NCBI GenBank assembly: GCA_021414245.1
Contig: JAIOOU010000003.1
Span: forward strand, 744,001-808,000
Direction: 5' to 3'
Source of the DNA: Chloroflexota bacterium
Lineage (GTDB): Bacteria; Chloroflexota; Anaerolineae; Anaerolineales; Villigracilaceae
Length of the DNA: 64,000 bases
Part shown: piece by piece, positions 15,172 to 23,622 of the stretch
How positions within the stretch are numbered: the stretch's first letter is position 1
How the letters are laid out: the number at the start of each line of letters is the position of its first letter
Position numbers and translations under genes: made by a program
Notes under the pieces: generated by a model
What the model was told of the DNA's origin: nothing
Databases searched by the model: none
The model's input: the letters and a program-made list of their open reading frames with translations, nothing else

Positions 15172-18060
15172 TTATTTCAAATTCCAGCGATTTGTAAAAA
15201 GCGCCATGCTTTCCGTGCTTTGATTTAGTCTTTTGCTCACTTCATCTAGTAAACTATCTTTTTGTTTTTCTAACTCTTTGCTTGCAACATCATAGTTGCG
15301 CCATGCTTCATCGCGTTTGGCTGAAAGTCTTTGCAAATCTCGTTGATGTTCCAATTTCTCAGGCAGGTTGAGGGATAGTCTGGTTGCCTTTTTCTTCTCT
15401 TTGATGGCCCCGTCCAATTCATCCAAATCCGCCTTTAAAGATGCGCGGCGGTCATCCGCCCAATGGTCAAGCTTGTCCATTTCGATCTCAAACCATTCTG
15501 CGTTCCGTTGGGTCAGCTCTTCAATAAGGGTTTGTTGTCTGCGTGCTTGTAGATCATCAAGCCTGGTGGCAACTTCAGAAGGCACAGGCAATTCATTTTC
15601 GTGCAAAGCGGGCAGGTCAAAAAGACGCTGCATTTGTTTTTCATCCAGCGCATTTCCATCGTCTGCAAAGCCCGAAAACACCAGATGGTCTTCCACTTCC
15701 AGTGCTGTTACAGAGAACTGACTGCATATCAACCAACCTGATTTGCCGACAAGAGATTCAAGGATCGCAATCCGTTTGCCACTGCCTGAATACTGAAAAG
15801 TCAGTTCCTGGGGTGGAGTGGGCAGTGCCTTCGCATTTTCCAATAAGCGTTGCGCCAATGGGTGTCCCACACGATAGGTATTGGTCGTCTCAGACACCTG
15901 CTTGCCCATGTGATACGGTCCAGAGTGAATTAACTCGCCCGCAAACGGATTTTTGTGAAGCATGAAGCTGTATTCATGTTCATCGAACTTGGCAAAATCT
16001 TCCAATAGAGTACGTGTCACGATCCATAAGTGGCTGTTAAACCGATCCAGATAGTCACTGCTTTGAATGCGGACTTTCTCCACCACTTCCTGATCGAAAT
16101 TGTTCAGCAGTTTTTCCCTTGCGTCGTGCTGGCCTTCGGCAATCTCTGTTTCCAACTCCTTTTGAAGTTGGTCAAATTCAAATTGAATTTGTTCCTGTGA
16201 ACGGCATTTCTGATAAATTGCGGCAATCCGCTTTTCAAAGTCCACGCCAGATTCAACGGCTCCAAGAATTTCATCGCTTGCGCCAAAGACGCCGTCAAAC
16301 AAATGAAACTTTTCTCTCAGTAATTCGTACACGCGCACGTCGGCGGCATTACTCTTGTTGAGGAAATTCACCACCACCACATCATACTTTTGGCCGTAAC
16401 GATGACAGCGCCCAATGCGTTGCTCAATCCGTTGTGGGTTCCAGGGCATATCGTAATTGACAACCAGATTGCAAAACTGAAGGTTGATTCCTTCTGCTGC
16501 CGCTTCGGTTGCGATCATGATTGTGGCTTCGTCACGGAAAGTGTCCACCAATGCGGCACGCATATCTGCTGTAGGGGAGCCGCTGATGCGATCCGTTCCT
16601 CGATACTTCTCCAGCCAGTTGCGATAAATTTCCTTCGACTTCGCATCTGTATTCGTGCCGTTGAAAAGCATGACCTTGCCTTTGAACTCGGTCTGCTCCA
16701 AAATATTGAATAGATATTCCTGGGTGCGGCGCGACTCGGTAAAGACCACAGCCTTTTGTTGAAGCGTGGCTGCCCCTTGTTCCTCTTGTTTTTTGGCAGA
16801 GGCCGCAAACCCGTTGCGCAAGGCACTCAAAAGCACTTCGCCTTTGGAGTTCTTGATGATCGATTTCGCAAGCGTGTGAAACTCGCGCAATTGTTCCATT
16901 TCCTGCTTAAGCTCGATCAACTGTTGCGCAGTTAAACGCGGTTTTTCTTTTGTACTGTCTCCATCTTCTTCCCCATCCCATTCATCGGCAAGCTCATCGA
17001 ACTCTTCCCAATTTTCAGGTAGATCGCCCGGCGCTTCATTGACAGCTTCTGACTCTGCCGCTGCTTCCTGTAATCTTTTCACCAATCCATCCAATGTGCC
17101 AGAGATGGCATAGGTGGAGGAAGCCAAAAGCTTGCGCAGGATCAAGGTCACAAGTTGGCGTTGGCTTGCGGGCAGTGCATATAAATCAGGCTTTTGCAAA
17201 TATCCGGAAACCAGATCGTATAAACGTTGTTCCTCTTCTGTTGGCACAAACTCCTGTACCAAAGCATGGCGGTTTGTATATTTTACGTATTCAAGTACCT
17301 GCTTGCGCAAGGTTCGTTTACACACAGGCTTGAGCCTTTCGCGCAGTTCTTCAAAATTGGTGCCTGTTCCAGAACGTGCGAATTGTGCGCGGTAGCTTTT
17401 GAAGTCACCGAAGGCGTATTCGTCGATGATACTGACCAAACCATACAATTCCAGCAATGAGTTTTGCAGCGGCGTGGCGGTCAATAATACTTTTGGAAAA
17501 GGGGCAATCGCTCCTTTAATTGCATTGGCAATCTTGCTCGAAGCCTTGTATACATTGCGTAATCGGTGAGCTTCATCAACCACGACCAAATCCCAACTGG
17601 TCTGCCGTACATAGGGTTCTTTTGTACGCACGAATTGATACGAACAAAGAATGATCCCGTCCTGTTGAAAAGGATTTAGATTTCCTGTTTTGATGGCTTC
17701 ATTGAAACTGCGGCTTTCCAAGATAACAGACGGTAAATGAAATTTCTCGGCAAGTTCCTGGCTCCACTGCTTGCGCAGGTTGGCAGGCACAATGATTAAT
17801 ATTTTACGTTTGCGTTCCGCCCATTTTTGGGAGATCAGCAATCCTGCTTCAATAGTCTTTCCCAACCCCACTTCATCAGCGAGTATCGCGCCTTTTGAAA
17901 ACGGATTGCGAAACGCAAACAACGCCGCCTCCACCTGATGAGGGTTCAAGTCCACTTGTGCGTCCGCCAAAACAGATGCAAGCTTCTCCACGCTGTCTGA
18001 AGAATGACGGCGGGTCAATTCATGGGCAAAGTATCGTACGTGATAAGGTGTGATGGTCAT
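15172..18060 (-). CDS. SNF2/RapA-like ATP-dependent helicase
   Basis: 962 residues. The SNF2 core is complete: ADEVGLGKTIEAGLL (Walker A), VVVDEAHRLRN (DEAH box), LTATPLQN (motif III) and RIGRCHRYGQ (motif VI). The C-terminal third has a long acidic/basic coiled coil (about residues 830-940). RapA relatives translocate on DNA and remodel complexes. DrmD in DISARM and other SNF2 proteins are used in phage defence. It is the first gene of the six-gene block and starts without an obvious strong promoter just outside the terminator hairpin at 18112-18138. A general RapA role cannot be excluded but the neighbours argue for defence. Confidence 0.88.
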   Translation of the reverse strand: MTITPYHVRYFAHELTRRHSSDSVEKLASVLADAQVDLNPHQVEAALFAFRNPFSKGAILADEVGLGKTIEAGLLISQKWAERKRKILIIVPANLRKQWSQELAEKFHLPSVILESRSFNEAIKTGNLNPFQQDGIILCSYQFVRTKEPYVRQTSWDLVVVDEAHRLRNVYKASSKIANAIKGAIAPFPKVLLTATPLQNSLLELYGLVSIIDEYAFGDFKSYRAQFARSGTGTNFEELRERLKPVCKRTLRKQVLEYVKYTNRHALVQEFVPTEEEQRLYDLVSGYLQKPDLYALPASQRQLVTLILRKLLASSTYAISGTLDGLVKRLQEAAAESEAVNEAPGDLPENWEEFDELADEWDGEEDGDSTKEKPRLTAQQLIELKQEMEQLREFHTLAKSIIKNSKGEVLLSALRNGFAASAKKQEEQGAATLQQKAVVFTESRRTQEYLFNILEQTEFKGKVMLFNGTNTDAKSKEIYRNWLEKYRGTDRISGSPTADMRAALVDTFRDEATIMIATEAAAEGINLQFCNLVVNYDMPWNPQRIEQRIGRCHRYGQKYDVVVVNFLNKSNAADVRVYELLREKFHLFDGVFGASDEILGAVESGVDFEKRIAAIYQKCRSQEQIQFEFDQLQKELETEIAEGQHDAREKLLNNFDQEVVEKVRIQSSDYLDRFNSHLWIVTRTLLEDFAKFDEHEYSFMLHKNPFAGELIHSGPYHMGKQVSETTNTYRVGHPLAQRLLENAKALPTPPQELTFQYSGSGKRIAILESLVGKSGWLICSQFSVTALEVEDHLVFSGFADDGNALDEKQMQRLFDLPALHENELPVPSEVATRLDDLQARRQQTLIEELTQRNAEWFEIEMDKLDHWADDRRASLKADLDELDGAIKEKKKATRLSLNLPEKLEHQRDLQRLSAKRDEAWRNYDVASKELEKQKDSLLDEVSKRLNQSTESMALFTNRWNLK

Positions 18061-18103
18061 GGTTTTCCAGCAGGGTTCCCCGCTATCGCCCTAGTATACC
18101 CGA

Positions 18104-18139
18104 AGAAAAAAGAGGGCCGCCCCGGGTGAGGCGACCCTC
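18104..18139 (-). terminator. rho-independent terminator after the 185-aa gene
   Basis: Read on the minus strand, gagggtcgcc pairs with ggcggccctc (arms at about 18112-18121 and 18129-18138, with two mismatches) and is followed by a T run (aaaaaa on the plus strand at 18105-18111). It ends transcription from the gene at 18184-18741 before the SNF2 operon, so the defence-like block must have its own promoter. Confidence 0.7.
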
Positions 18140-18183
18140 CCCGTACTACCGAATCAAACCCCCGTCAGGTCAGAAGCGCGCGC

Positions 18184-18741
18184 TTAAGTCGGTTCCGACC
18201 AGTGGAACTCGGCAATGTGGCCGGGCAGGTCGCGCGCGCTGGCGATCACGCGCGGGCCGTTTGAAGCCGTGGCCTTGGTGGTGTAGGTCCACCAATTGCC
18301 GTCGGCGGGCGCCGCCGGGCCTTGCTCCAGCACCGCGCCCGCGCTGTCGGTGATGACCACCTGTACCTGCGTCACCTGCACATCGTCCACCGCCCGCACG
18401 CGGATCGTTTCACCGACCCCGCCGTGCCAGGCGCTCGCGTCGATCTCGGTCACCTCGGGCGCGTGGAACCAGTCCGCCATGGCCACGTTGGACGGGATCT
18501 TGGGTGTGCCCTTGGCCTTCTCGACATACACCTCCTGATCCTTCGCCTCCTTGGCATAGGCCGACGCCTCGCGGAACTTCTCCTGGACCTGTCTTTGGGC
18601 CGCCGTGAAGACGCGGTTCGGGTCGTCCGCCGGGGAAGCTGCCACGATGGTCCGGCCGGCCTTATCCTGCTTGATCACCAGCTGGTCCCCGATCGACCCG
18701 CTCAAGCCCTTGATGACGATGTTATTGCGTACTTTAGCCAT
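18184..18741 (-). CDS. hypothetical protein
   Basis: 185 residues from the ATG at 18741, chosen because AGGAG (aaaaaaggagctt) sits about six bases before it; a reading extended to 18855 lacks one. I do not recognise the family. The start VRNNIVIKGLSGSIGDQLVIKQDKAGR is beta-rich, then a helical stretch (AAQRQVQEKFREASAYAKEAKDQ), then an Ig-like second half (ETIRVRAVDDVQVTQVQVVITDSAGAVLEQG ending in WTYTTKATA). No signal peptide or membrane helix is seen. A terminator follows, so it is monocistronic. Confidence 0.65.
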   Translation of the reverse strand: MAKVRNNIVIKGLSGSIGDQLVIKQDKAGRTIVAASPADDPNRVFTAAQRQVQEKFREASAYAKEAKDQEVYVEKAKGTPKIPSNVAMADWFHAPEVTEIDASAWHGGVGETIRVRAVDDVQVTQVQVVITDSAGAVLEQGPAAPADGNWWTYTTKATASNGPRVIASARDLPGHIAEFHWSEPT

Positions 18742-19227
18742 GTTAAGCTCCTTTTTTCTACGAATAAATAAGCGGATTCCTTCGACTCTCGTTCGACTCT
18801 CCTTCGACTCCATTAAAAGCTCACTAGGCGCTCCCTTCTGCGCACCCCTGCGCATAACCTATGGGTCCCGCGCGCAGGCACGCGCCTGCGGCGGGTCGAG
18901 CGGGAATTCGAAGGGATGGGTGGCAGTGCGGAGCTGGATGAACTGCATGTCCCGCTGCTGCGAAAAATATAGCACCTACCAGGCTTCAAAACAGGCTTCA
19001 AAAGATTAAAAAAATCCCCGCAAATGGGGCGAAAAAAGGGCTTGTCGGGCGGGTCTGCCGCAAAAATCTACGAAAAATTATGTAAATTCGGGCACGAATT
19101 TTTCAATGTAGGGGCGACGTTCTGTCGCCCAAGCCACCACATCCTGTCGCCCTGGGCGCGGGGACCGCGCCCCTACGGCCCGAGGGCGTGATGTTATACT
19201 CGCCCGAAACCCAACAAAGGACAAGGC
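18742..19227. repeat. gene-free spacer with a dispersed inverted repeat
   Basis: No gene is supported. At 19108-19176 an element is bounded by gtaggggcg (19108-19116) and cgcccctac (19168-19176), perfect inverted copies with an inner cgccc/gggcg-rich middle. I know this type (GTAGGGGCG...CGCCCCTAC) as a short repeat found in several unrelated bacteria. At 18781-18811 a 10-11-base unit (ttcgactct) occurs three times in a row. A gcaggc/gcctgc hairpin is near 18886. The promoter of the PaiB-like gene must lie just left of 19228. Confidence 0.6.
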
Positions 19228-19836
19228 ATGTACATCCCCAAACTATATCGAGAAGAAGACCGCGCCGAGATCATGGGCTTTCTGCAGAAGAACAATTTTC
19301 CCGCACTGGTCACACATGACGGCCGCCGGCCGGTCGCCACGCATCTGCCGGTCGAGGTGCTCGAAGAGGCAGGCGGCGCGCTGACGGTACTCGGGCACAT
19401 GTCGCGCGCCAACCCGCAATGGAAGAGCTTCGGCGATCAGGAAGTATTGCTGATCTTTCAAGGCGCGCATACGTACATCTCGCCGCGCTGGTACAACCAC
19501 GTCAACGTGCCGACCTGGAATTACATGATGGTACACGTATATGGAAAGGCGCGCCTCGTGGAGGGGGCGGAACTGCACGACCTGCTCAGCCGGCTGGTCC
19601 GCAGGCATGAGGACGGGACCGGCTACAGCCTCGAGGGCCTGCCCGCGGACTTTGTGCAAAAGGAAATGAAGGGCGTGGCCGGTTTTGCGGTGCAGGTGAC
19701 GGAGATCGAGGCGGGCTACAAGCTCAGCCAGAACCGGGACGACCAGGATCACGCGGCCATCATCCGCGAGTTGGAGAAGCGCGGCGACGACGGGTCCGCG
19801 GGGGTGGCAAAGGCCATGCGGGGCAAGAGGAAGTAA
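19228..19836 (+). CDS. paiB: PaiB-like FMN-binding protein
   Basis: 202 residues of the PaiB (FMN-binding split-barrel) family: MYIPKLYREEDRAEIMGFLQKNNFPALVT start, ATHLPVEVLE, LGHMSRANPQWKSF, YISPRWYNHVNVPTWNYMMVHVYGKARLV, and EIEAGYKLSQNRDDQD at the end. In Bacillus, PaiB is a negative regulator of sporulation and protease genes. Many homologues are flavin-binding proteins with no proven regulator role. It has no DNA-binding helix, so the regulator label is inherited. Its upstream region carries a dispersed repeat. Confidence 0.82.
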   Translation: MYIPKLYREEDRAEIMGFLQKNNFPALVTHDGRRPVATHLPVEVLEEAGGALTVLGHMSRANPQWKSFGDQEVLLIFQGAHTYISPRWYNHVNVPTWNYMMVHVYGKARLVEGAELHDLLSRLVRRHEDGTGYSLEGLPADFVQKEMKGVAGFAVQVTEIEAGYKLSQNRDDQDHAAIIRELEKRGDDGSAGVAKAMRGKRK

Positions 19837-19944
19837 TTCATGTCACTTGACGAAACCCCCTTGCGCGTATAAAATCCAAGCCGTCCTCCACATTGCGCCT
19901 CCGCACAGGGGGCGCATTTTCTGCCGAGTGCAGGAGAGAAAGAA

Positions 19945-20466
19945 ATGCCGAATTCATTCGAAACCCCCGAGACCGATTCCGCGCAAGTCTCCAACCTGTC
20001 CCAGGTGGACGTGGAGCTGGTCAAGGCTGAAATGGTGCGCATGCACCAGAGCTCGGCCGCAATGATCGATGCCGATGAAGTGGCCCTGGACTTGAGCGCT
20101 GCGGGTCAGGTCCGGACCGATCAACTGACCACACACGAGTCCGCGCTAGGCGTGACCCAGGCCGAAAGCGTGGATATGCAAAATAGCGCGGCGCTGGCGG
20201 TGCGGGCCGGGAACGTGTTCATCAACGGCCGGGCAGGCGCGGTCGCAGCCGGAAGCGTGGAATTCGGCCATGCGCGCGTGGGCGTGCTGGCCGGGCGCGA
20301 GGTGCGCGGCGAGAAGATCGACTCGGTGATCCTGCTCGCGGGCGATGTGCACGGCAACGTGACGACCGTGATGGACACACGCGGCGCGGTCATTGCCGGA
20401 CTGGTGGGCGGCCTGTTCGCAGGCATCCTGCTGATGCTGAGCCGGATGGTGTTTGGAAGGAAGTAG
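19945..20466 (+). CDS. repetitive protein with C-terminal membrane anchor
   Basis: 173 residues. Residues about 20-135 have a repeating pattern of short strands (SAAMIDADEVALDLSAAGQVRTDQLTTHESALGVTQAES... in frames of about 15 residues), ending with a hydrophobic helix (AVIAGLVGGLFAGILLMLSRMVF) at the C-terminus. The pattern is that of a small beta-solenoid anchored in the membrane, like bactofilins, but the family is not recognised. A ribosome site (aggagag) precedes the ATG. The next 200 bases to rplY carry a palindromic element. Confidence 0.6.
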   Translation: MPNSFETPETDSAQVSNLSQVDVELVKAEMVRMHQSSAAMIDADEVALDLSAAGQVRTDQLTTHESALGVTQAESVDMQNSAALAVRAGNVFINGRAGAVAAGSVEFGHARVGVLAGREVRGEKIDSVILLAGDVHGNVTTVMDTRGAVIAGLVGGLFAGILLMLSRMVFGRK

Positions 20467-20476
20467 AAACGCATGT

Positions 20477-20576
20477 CGTCCTTCCTGTGTCGCTCTGAGC
20501 CGCAGGCGAAGAGTCTCGCACTATTAAGATCGAGGTCCTTCGCCGCATGCGCGGCTCAGAATGACATGGATCAACA
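20477..20576. repeat. palindromic dispersed element upstream of rplY
   Basis: tgtcgctctgagc at 20488-20500 and gctcagaatgaca at 20554-20566 are inverted copies (two mismatches), enclosing gaaga and gaggtccttcgccgc. The same theme occurs at 22018-22175. Such TGTCATTCTGAGC-type repeats are scattered in many bacterial genomes. This copy fills the spacer between the membrane-anchored protein and rplY. Confidence 0.65.
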
Positions 20577-20668
20577 GAATGTTCAGCGGCGCGGCCGCTT
20601 TTCAGAAAATCATTTTTATCGGGTGAAGGTAACCGCAACCGGCGGTGAGAGGCGCCCAAGGAGCAGCA

Positions 20669-21346
20669 ATGGATAAAGTCATACTCAAAGCCACCAAACG
20701 CGATGTACGCGGCAAGCAGGTCAAGGCCCTGCGCCGCGCGGGCGAACTGCCCGCCGTGATCTACGGCCGTCACGTGGAACCGATCTCGATCTCGCTCGAA
20801 GCGCATAACGCCAGCCTGATCCTGTCGAAACTGACCTCATCGAGCCTGGTGACCATCAACGTGGACGGCACGGAATATGCCGCGATCGTGCGCGAAAAGC
20901 AGCGCAACTTCATCAAGGGCAACCTGACACACGTCGATTTCCTGGCGCTCGACCTGAGCGAAAAGATCCGCACCAAGGTACGCCTGACCTTTACGGGTGT
21001 GTCCCCGGCCGTGAAGGATTACAGCGCCGTGCTGGTGCACCGCATGGACGCGGTCGAGGTGGAATGTCTGCCGGCCGACCTGCCCGAGCGCATCGTGGTC
21101 GACATCTCCTCGCTGAAGGAGATCGGCAACAACATTCACGTGCGCGATTTCACGGTGCCCGCGAATGTCACCATCCTGGATGACGCCGACGATATCGCGA
21201 TCATCGCGACCGCCGTCAAGGAAGATGCCGGTGACGTGGCCGCCGATGCCGCAGCCGCCGCTGCCACCGCCGCCGCAGCCGCCGCACCCGCCCTGAGCGT
21301 GGAACGCGGAAAGAAGGAAGAAGAAGCCGCCCCGGCCAAGAAGTAA
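20669..21346 (+). CDS. rplY: 50S ribosomal protein bL25 (CTC/TL5 form)
   Basis: 225 residues from the ATG at 20669, with AAGGAG at 20659. The N-terminal L25 domain (KVILKATKRDVRGKQVKALRRAGELPAVIYGRH) binds the loop E of 5S rRNA. The second TL5 domain follows (CLPADLPERIVVDISSLKEIGNNIHV). The tail is very rich in Ala (positions about 192-210) and ends KKEEEAAPAKK, longer and more Ala-rich than usual. A strong terminator follows the stop, so the gene is probably expressed alone. Confidence 0.96.
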   Translation: MDKVILKATKRDVRGKQVKALRRAGELPAVIYGRHVEPISISLEAHNASLILSKLTSSSLVTINVDGTEYAAIVREKQRNFIKGNLTHVDFLALDLSEKIRTKVRLTFTGVSPAVKDYSAVLVHRMDAVEVECLPADLPERIVVDISSLKEIGNNIHVRDFTVPANVTILDDADDIAIIATAVKEDAGDVAADAAAAAATAAAAAAPALSVERGKKEEEAAPAKK

Positions 21347-21360
21347 GGTTTGTGGAAATG

Positions 21361-21393
21361 AAAAGCCCGCCATCATGGATGGCGGGCTTTTTT
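21361..21393. terminator. bidirectional rho-independent terminator
   Basis: aagcccgccatc pairs with gatggcgggctt with a 3-base loop (atg) and runs into tttttt; on the other strand it is preceded by aaaa. It closes both rplY (plus) and the CoA pyrophosphatase gene (minus), which converge here. Confidence 0.9.
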
Positions 21394-21407
21394 GTTTGTA
21401 TGCGACC

Positions 21408-22004
21408 CTAGAGCAATTCCATGGTCTTCAAAAAACTGACGGTCATGCGGGCGGTGGCACCCCACAGCAACTCTCCGTCGAAGGGATGATACGCGATCAG
21501 CGAGCGCTCGGATTCGCGCATGGAGAACTCCCAGTAGTTATGCCGGTCCGCCAGCCAGTTGAGCGGGATGGTGAAGACGCGCGCCACTTCCGCGCCCGAG
21601 ACCTTGAAGGTGTACGGCCAGGGGAAGACGCCCACGATCGGGCTTACCCGGTAGCTGCTGACCGTGATCATGCGGCTGAGCCGCCCGAGCACGCGCACAT
21701 CCGAGGGCAGCAGGCCGATCTCCTCCTCGGCTTCGCGCAGGGCGGTCTGCTCGGGAGTGGTCTCGCCTTCGTCGCAGGCGCCGCCGGGGAAGGAGACCTG
21801 TCCCTTGTGCGATTCGACCCGGTCGGTGCGGCGCGTGAAGAGCACGTGCCAGTCGTCGTTGAACCAGGTCAACGGCAGCAGGACGGCCGCGCATCTCAGG
21901 ACCGTGTCCGCAAGCACGGGCATCTCGGCATAGCCGTCTGAGTCCGGGTCTTTTGCGTGGGCGGCCTGTAGTTTTTGAGTGATCTGGTCTGCGGTTAAGG
22001 GCAT
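21408..22004 (-). CDS. Nudix hydrolase, CoA pyrophosphatase type
   Basis: 198 residues from the ATG at 22004. The Nudix box is intact: GGACDEGETTPEQTALREAEEEIGL in the form G-x5-E-x7-REVxEE-x-G-x. The sequence just before it (LFTRRTDRVESHKGQVSFPGGA) is the CoA pyrophosphatase signature. The enzyme would cleave CoA to phosphopantetheine and 3',5'-ADP to control CoA pools. No Shine-Dalgarno is obvious before the ATG, and the start could be shifted by a few codons. It ends against the shared terminator with rplY. Confidence 0.87.
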   Translation of the reverse strand: MPLTADQITQKLQAAHAKDPDSDGYAEMPVLADTVLRCAAVLLPLTWFNDDWHVLFTRRTDRVESHKGQVSFPGGACDEGETTPEQTALREAEEEIGLLPSDVRVLGRLSRMITVSSYRVSPIVGVFPWPYTFKVSGAEVARVFTIPLNWLADRHNYWEFSMRESERSLIAYHPFDGELLWGATARMTVSFLKTMELL

Positions 22005-22017
22005 GGGTTTTGTAAAA

Positions 22018-22175
22018 GGGATGTCGCTCTGAGCTCCGGCAGGTGTCGTCCTGAGCGCAGCGAAGGACCTCGAGGCTCTCACCTGCACTGCACCGAACGC
22101 ACGAAGTCCCCGAAGCGCAGCGGAGTGGGAGTGCGGTGCAAGTGTCAGTCGCTTCGCTCCTTCAGAGCGACATAA
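22018..22175. repeat. inverted-repeat element upstream of the Nudix gene
   Basis: tgtcgctctga at 22022-22032 and tcagagcgaca at 22162-22172 are perfect 11-base inverted copies, with ctgagcgcagcgaagga and a second copy of the same theme inside. It belongs with the element at 20488-20566. Because the Nudix ATG begins 14 bases away, the element would sit in its 5' leader or promoter. Confidence 0.68.
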
Positions 22176-22183
22176 TTAAATAA

Positions 22184-22732
22184 TTATTTCCCGCGGATGG
22201 GGCTGCCGCAGTAATCGCATTCGGCGGTGACTTCGTCCAGCCATTCGACTTCGTTGGAACGCACGGCCGCGCCGCACGAGGGGCAGTGTGTGGGCAGGAG
22301 CGGCGGTTTGGCGGCGGGCGCTTCCTCGACTTCCTCACTTTGCTGCGGCAGGTTGCCGCTCAATAAGGCCGAGATCTCCTGCGCTTCGGCGGTCAGGCCG
22401 CGCCCCTGCAGTTCGTCAACTGCACGGCGTCCAAGGACCTGCATGCGGTGGATGCGGCCTTGTGAAGCCAGCAGGGTCAGTCCGCGGCGGAGGTGGGCAA
22501 CGCCGGGAGCGGTCTCGCCGCACAGGATCGCGGCGCGTCCGGCTTCCAAATACAGGAAGGGTGCGCGCTGGGGGAAGAGTTCCTCGGCGCGCTGGGCCAG
22601 GTCCTTGAAGGCAAGGGCGGCATTGGCATAGTCACCGGCGGCCAGCATTTGATTGGCACGCTGCAGCATGGGCGGGACGTTGGGCTGTCCGCTCATGCGT
22701 CTCAAAAAACGTTGGGCTCTTCTTCGGAACAT
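22184..22732 (-). CDS. zinc-ribbon, TPR-like protein
   Basis: 182 residues. A basic N-terminus is followed by helix repeats (ANQMLAAGDYANAALAFKDLAQRAEEL and similar) of TPR type. A C-terminal zinc ribbon follows (CPSCGAAVRSNEVEW ... CDYCGSPI). GGAGG lies at the right spacing before the ATG. It is the last gene of a minus-strand operon after TrmI, 52 bases away. Function unknown; the two-part build suggests a scaffold. Confidence 0.68.
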   Translation of the reverse strand: MFRRRAQRFLRRMSGQPNVPPMLQRANQMLAAGDYANAALAFKDLAQRAEELFPQRAPFLYLEAGRAAILCGETAPGVAHLRRGLTLLASQGRIHRMQVLGRRAVDELQGRGLTAEAQEISALLSGNLPQQSEEVEEAPAAKPPLLPTHCPSCGAAVRSNEVEWLDEVTAECDYCGSPIRGK

Positions 22733-22787
22733 GATGCCTCCTTATGGATGCTTATTGATGTGATCTCGCTCCGTGACCGGCGCGGGC

Positions 22788-23618
22788 TTATTGTTCCACG
22801 CTGACTTCATTTTCCAATTCCAGTCCGCGCGGATCGGAGCTGGGTTCGATGCGGCGGGCGAACATCAGGAAACCGGTGTGCGCCACCATGCGGTCGGTGG
22901 GGCGCACGCGGTTGGGGTCGGATTTGTAGAAGCGCAGCAGCACTTCGCAGACCTCCACGAAGGCGAATTTATTAAGCTTCATGGCATTCAGGGTCTTCTC
23001 GACCTGGTTGAAGGTGGGCAGGATGGTGGCAAAGAAACCGCCGGGTTTGAGCGCGGCGCGCACCTGCGGAATGTAATCGTACGGATTCTGCACATCGAGG
23101 AAGAAGGCGTCCGCATCGGTTTCGTCGAATCCCATTTTGATGTCGCGCAGCTTGAAGTCCACGCGCGAAGCGAGGCCGACGCGTTCGAGATTCTTGCGGG
23201 CCAGGTTTTGCGTATCCTGCTTTTGCTCGTACGATATGACCTGTCCATCCGGGCCGACGGCGGTGGCCAGCGCGATGGTCATCGAACCGGAGCCGGTGCC
23301 GGCTTCCATCACGCGCTGACCGGGCGCGACGCCCATCATGACCAGAATGTAGCCGATGTCCTTGGGATACAGGATCTGGGTGGTGCGCGGCAGGTCATTC
23401 AACAGGTCCGCAATGGAAGGCTGTAAAAGAAAGAAGGGTGCGCCCATGTGGCTGTAGACCTGCGAGCCCCAGGGCTTGCCGATCAGGTCGTCATGCTTGA
23501 GCACGCCGCGATGACTTTGAAAGTCCGCACCGGCCTTGAGCGTAAAAATAAAATGTTTGTGGGTCAGGCCGACCAGCTGCGCCAGGTCACCGTCACGGGC
23601 TTGGGAGGAAAATATCAT
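22788..23618 (-). CDS. trmI: tRNA (adenine-N1-)-methyltransferase TrmI
   Basis: 276 residues. The Rossmann motif I reads VMEAGTGSGSMTIALA, preceded by YPKDIGYILVMMG, both typical of the TrmI/Trm61 family that methylates N1 of adenine 58 in the tRNA T-loop. A later DVQNPYDYI motif is the catalytic Asp block. TrmI forms a tetramer. It starts four bases after the PrsW-like gene, so it is in the operon although its role is unrelated. Confidence 0.92.
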   Translation of the reverse strand: MIFSSQARDGDLAQLVGLTHKHFIFTLKAGADFQSHRGVLKHDDLIGKPWGSQVYSHMGAPFFLLQPSIADLLNDLPRTTQILYPKDIGYILVMMGVAPGQRVMEAGTGSGSMTIALATAVGPDGQVISYEQKQDTQNLARKNLERVGLASRVDFKLRDIKMGFDETDADAFFLDVQNPYDYIPQVRAALKPGGFFATILPTFNQVEKTLNAMKLNKFAFVEVCEVLLRFYKSDPNRVRPTDRMVAHTGFLMFARRIEPSSDPRGLELENEVSVEQ

Positions 23619-23622
23619 AAGG

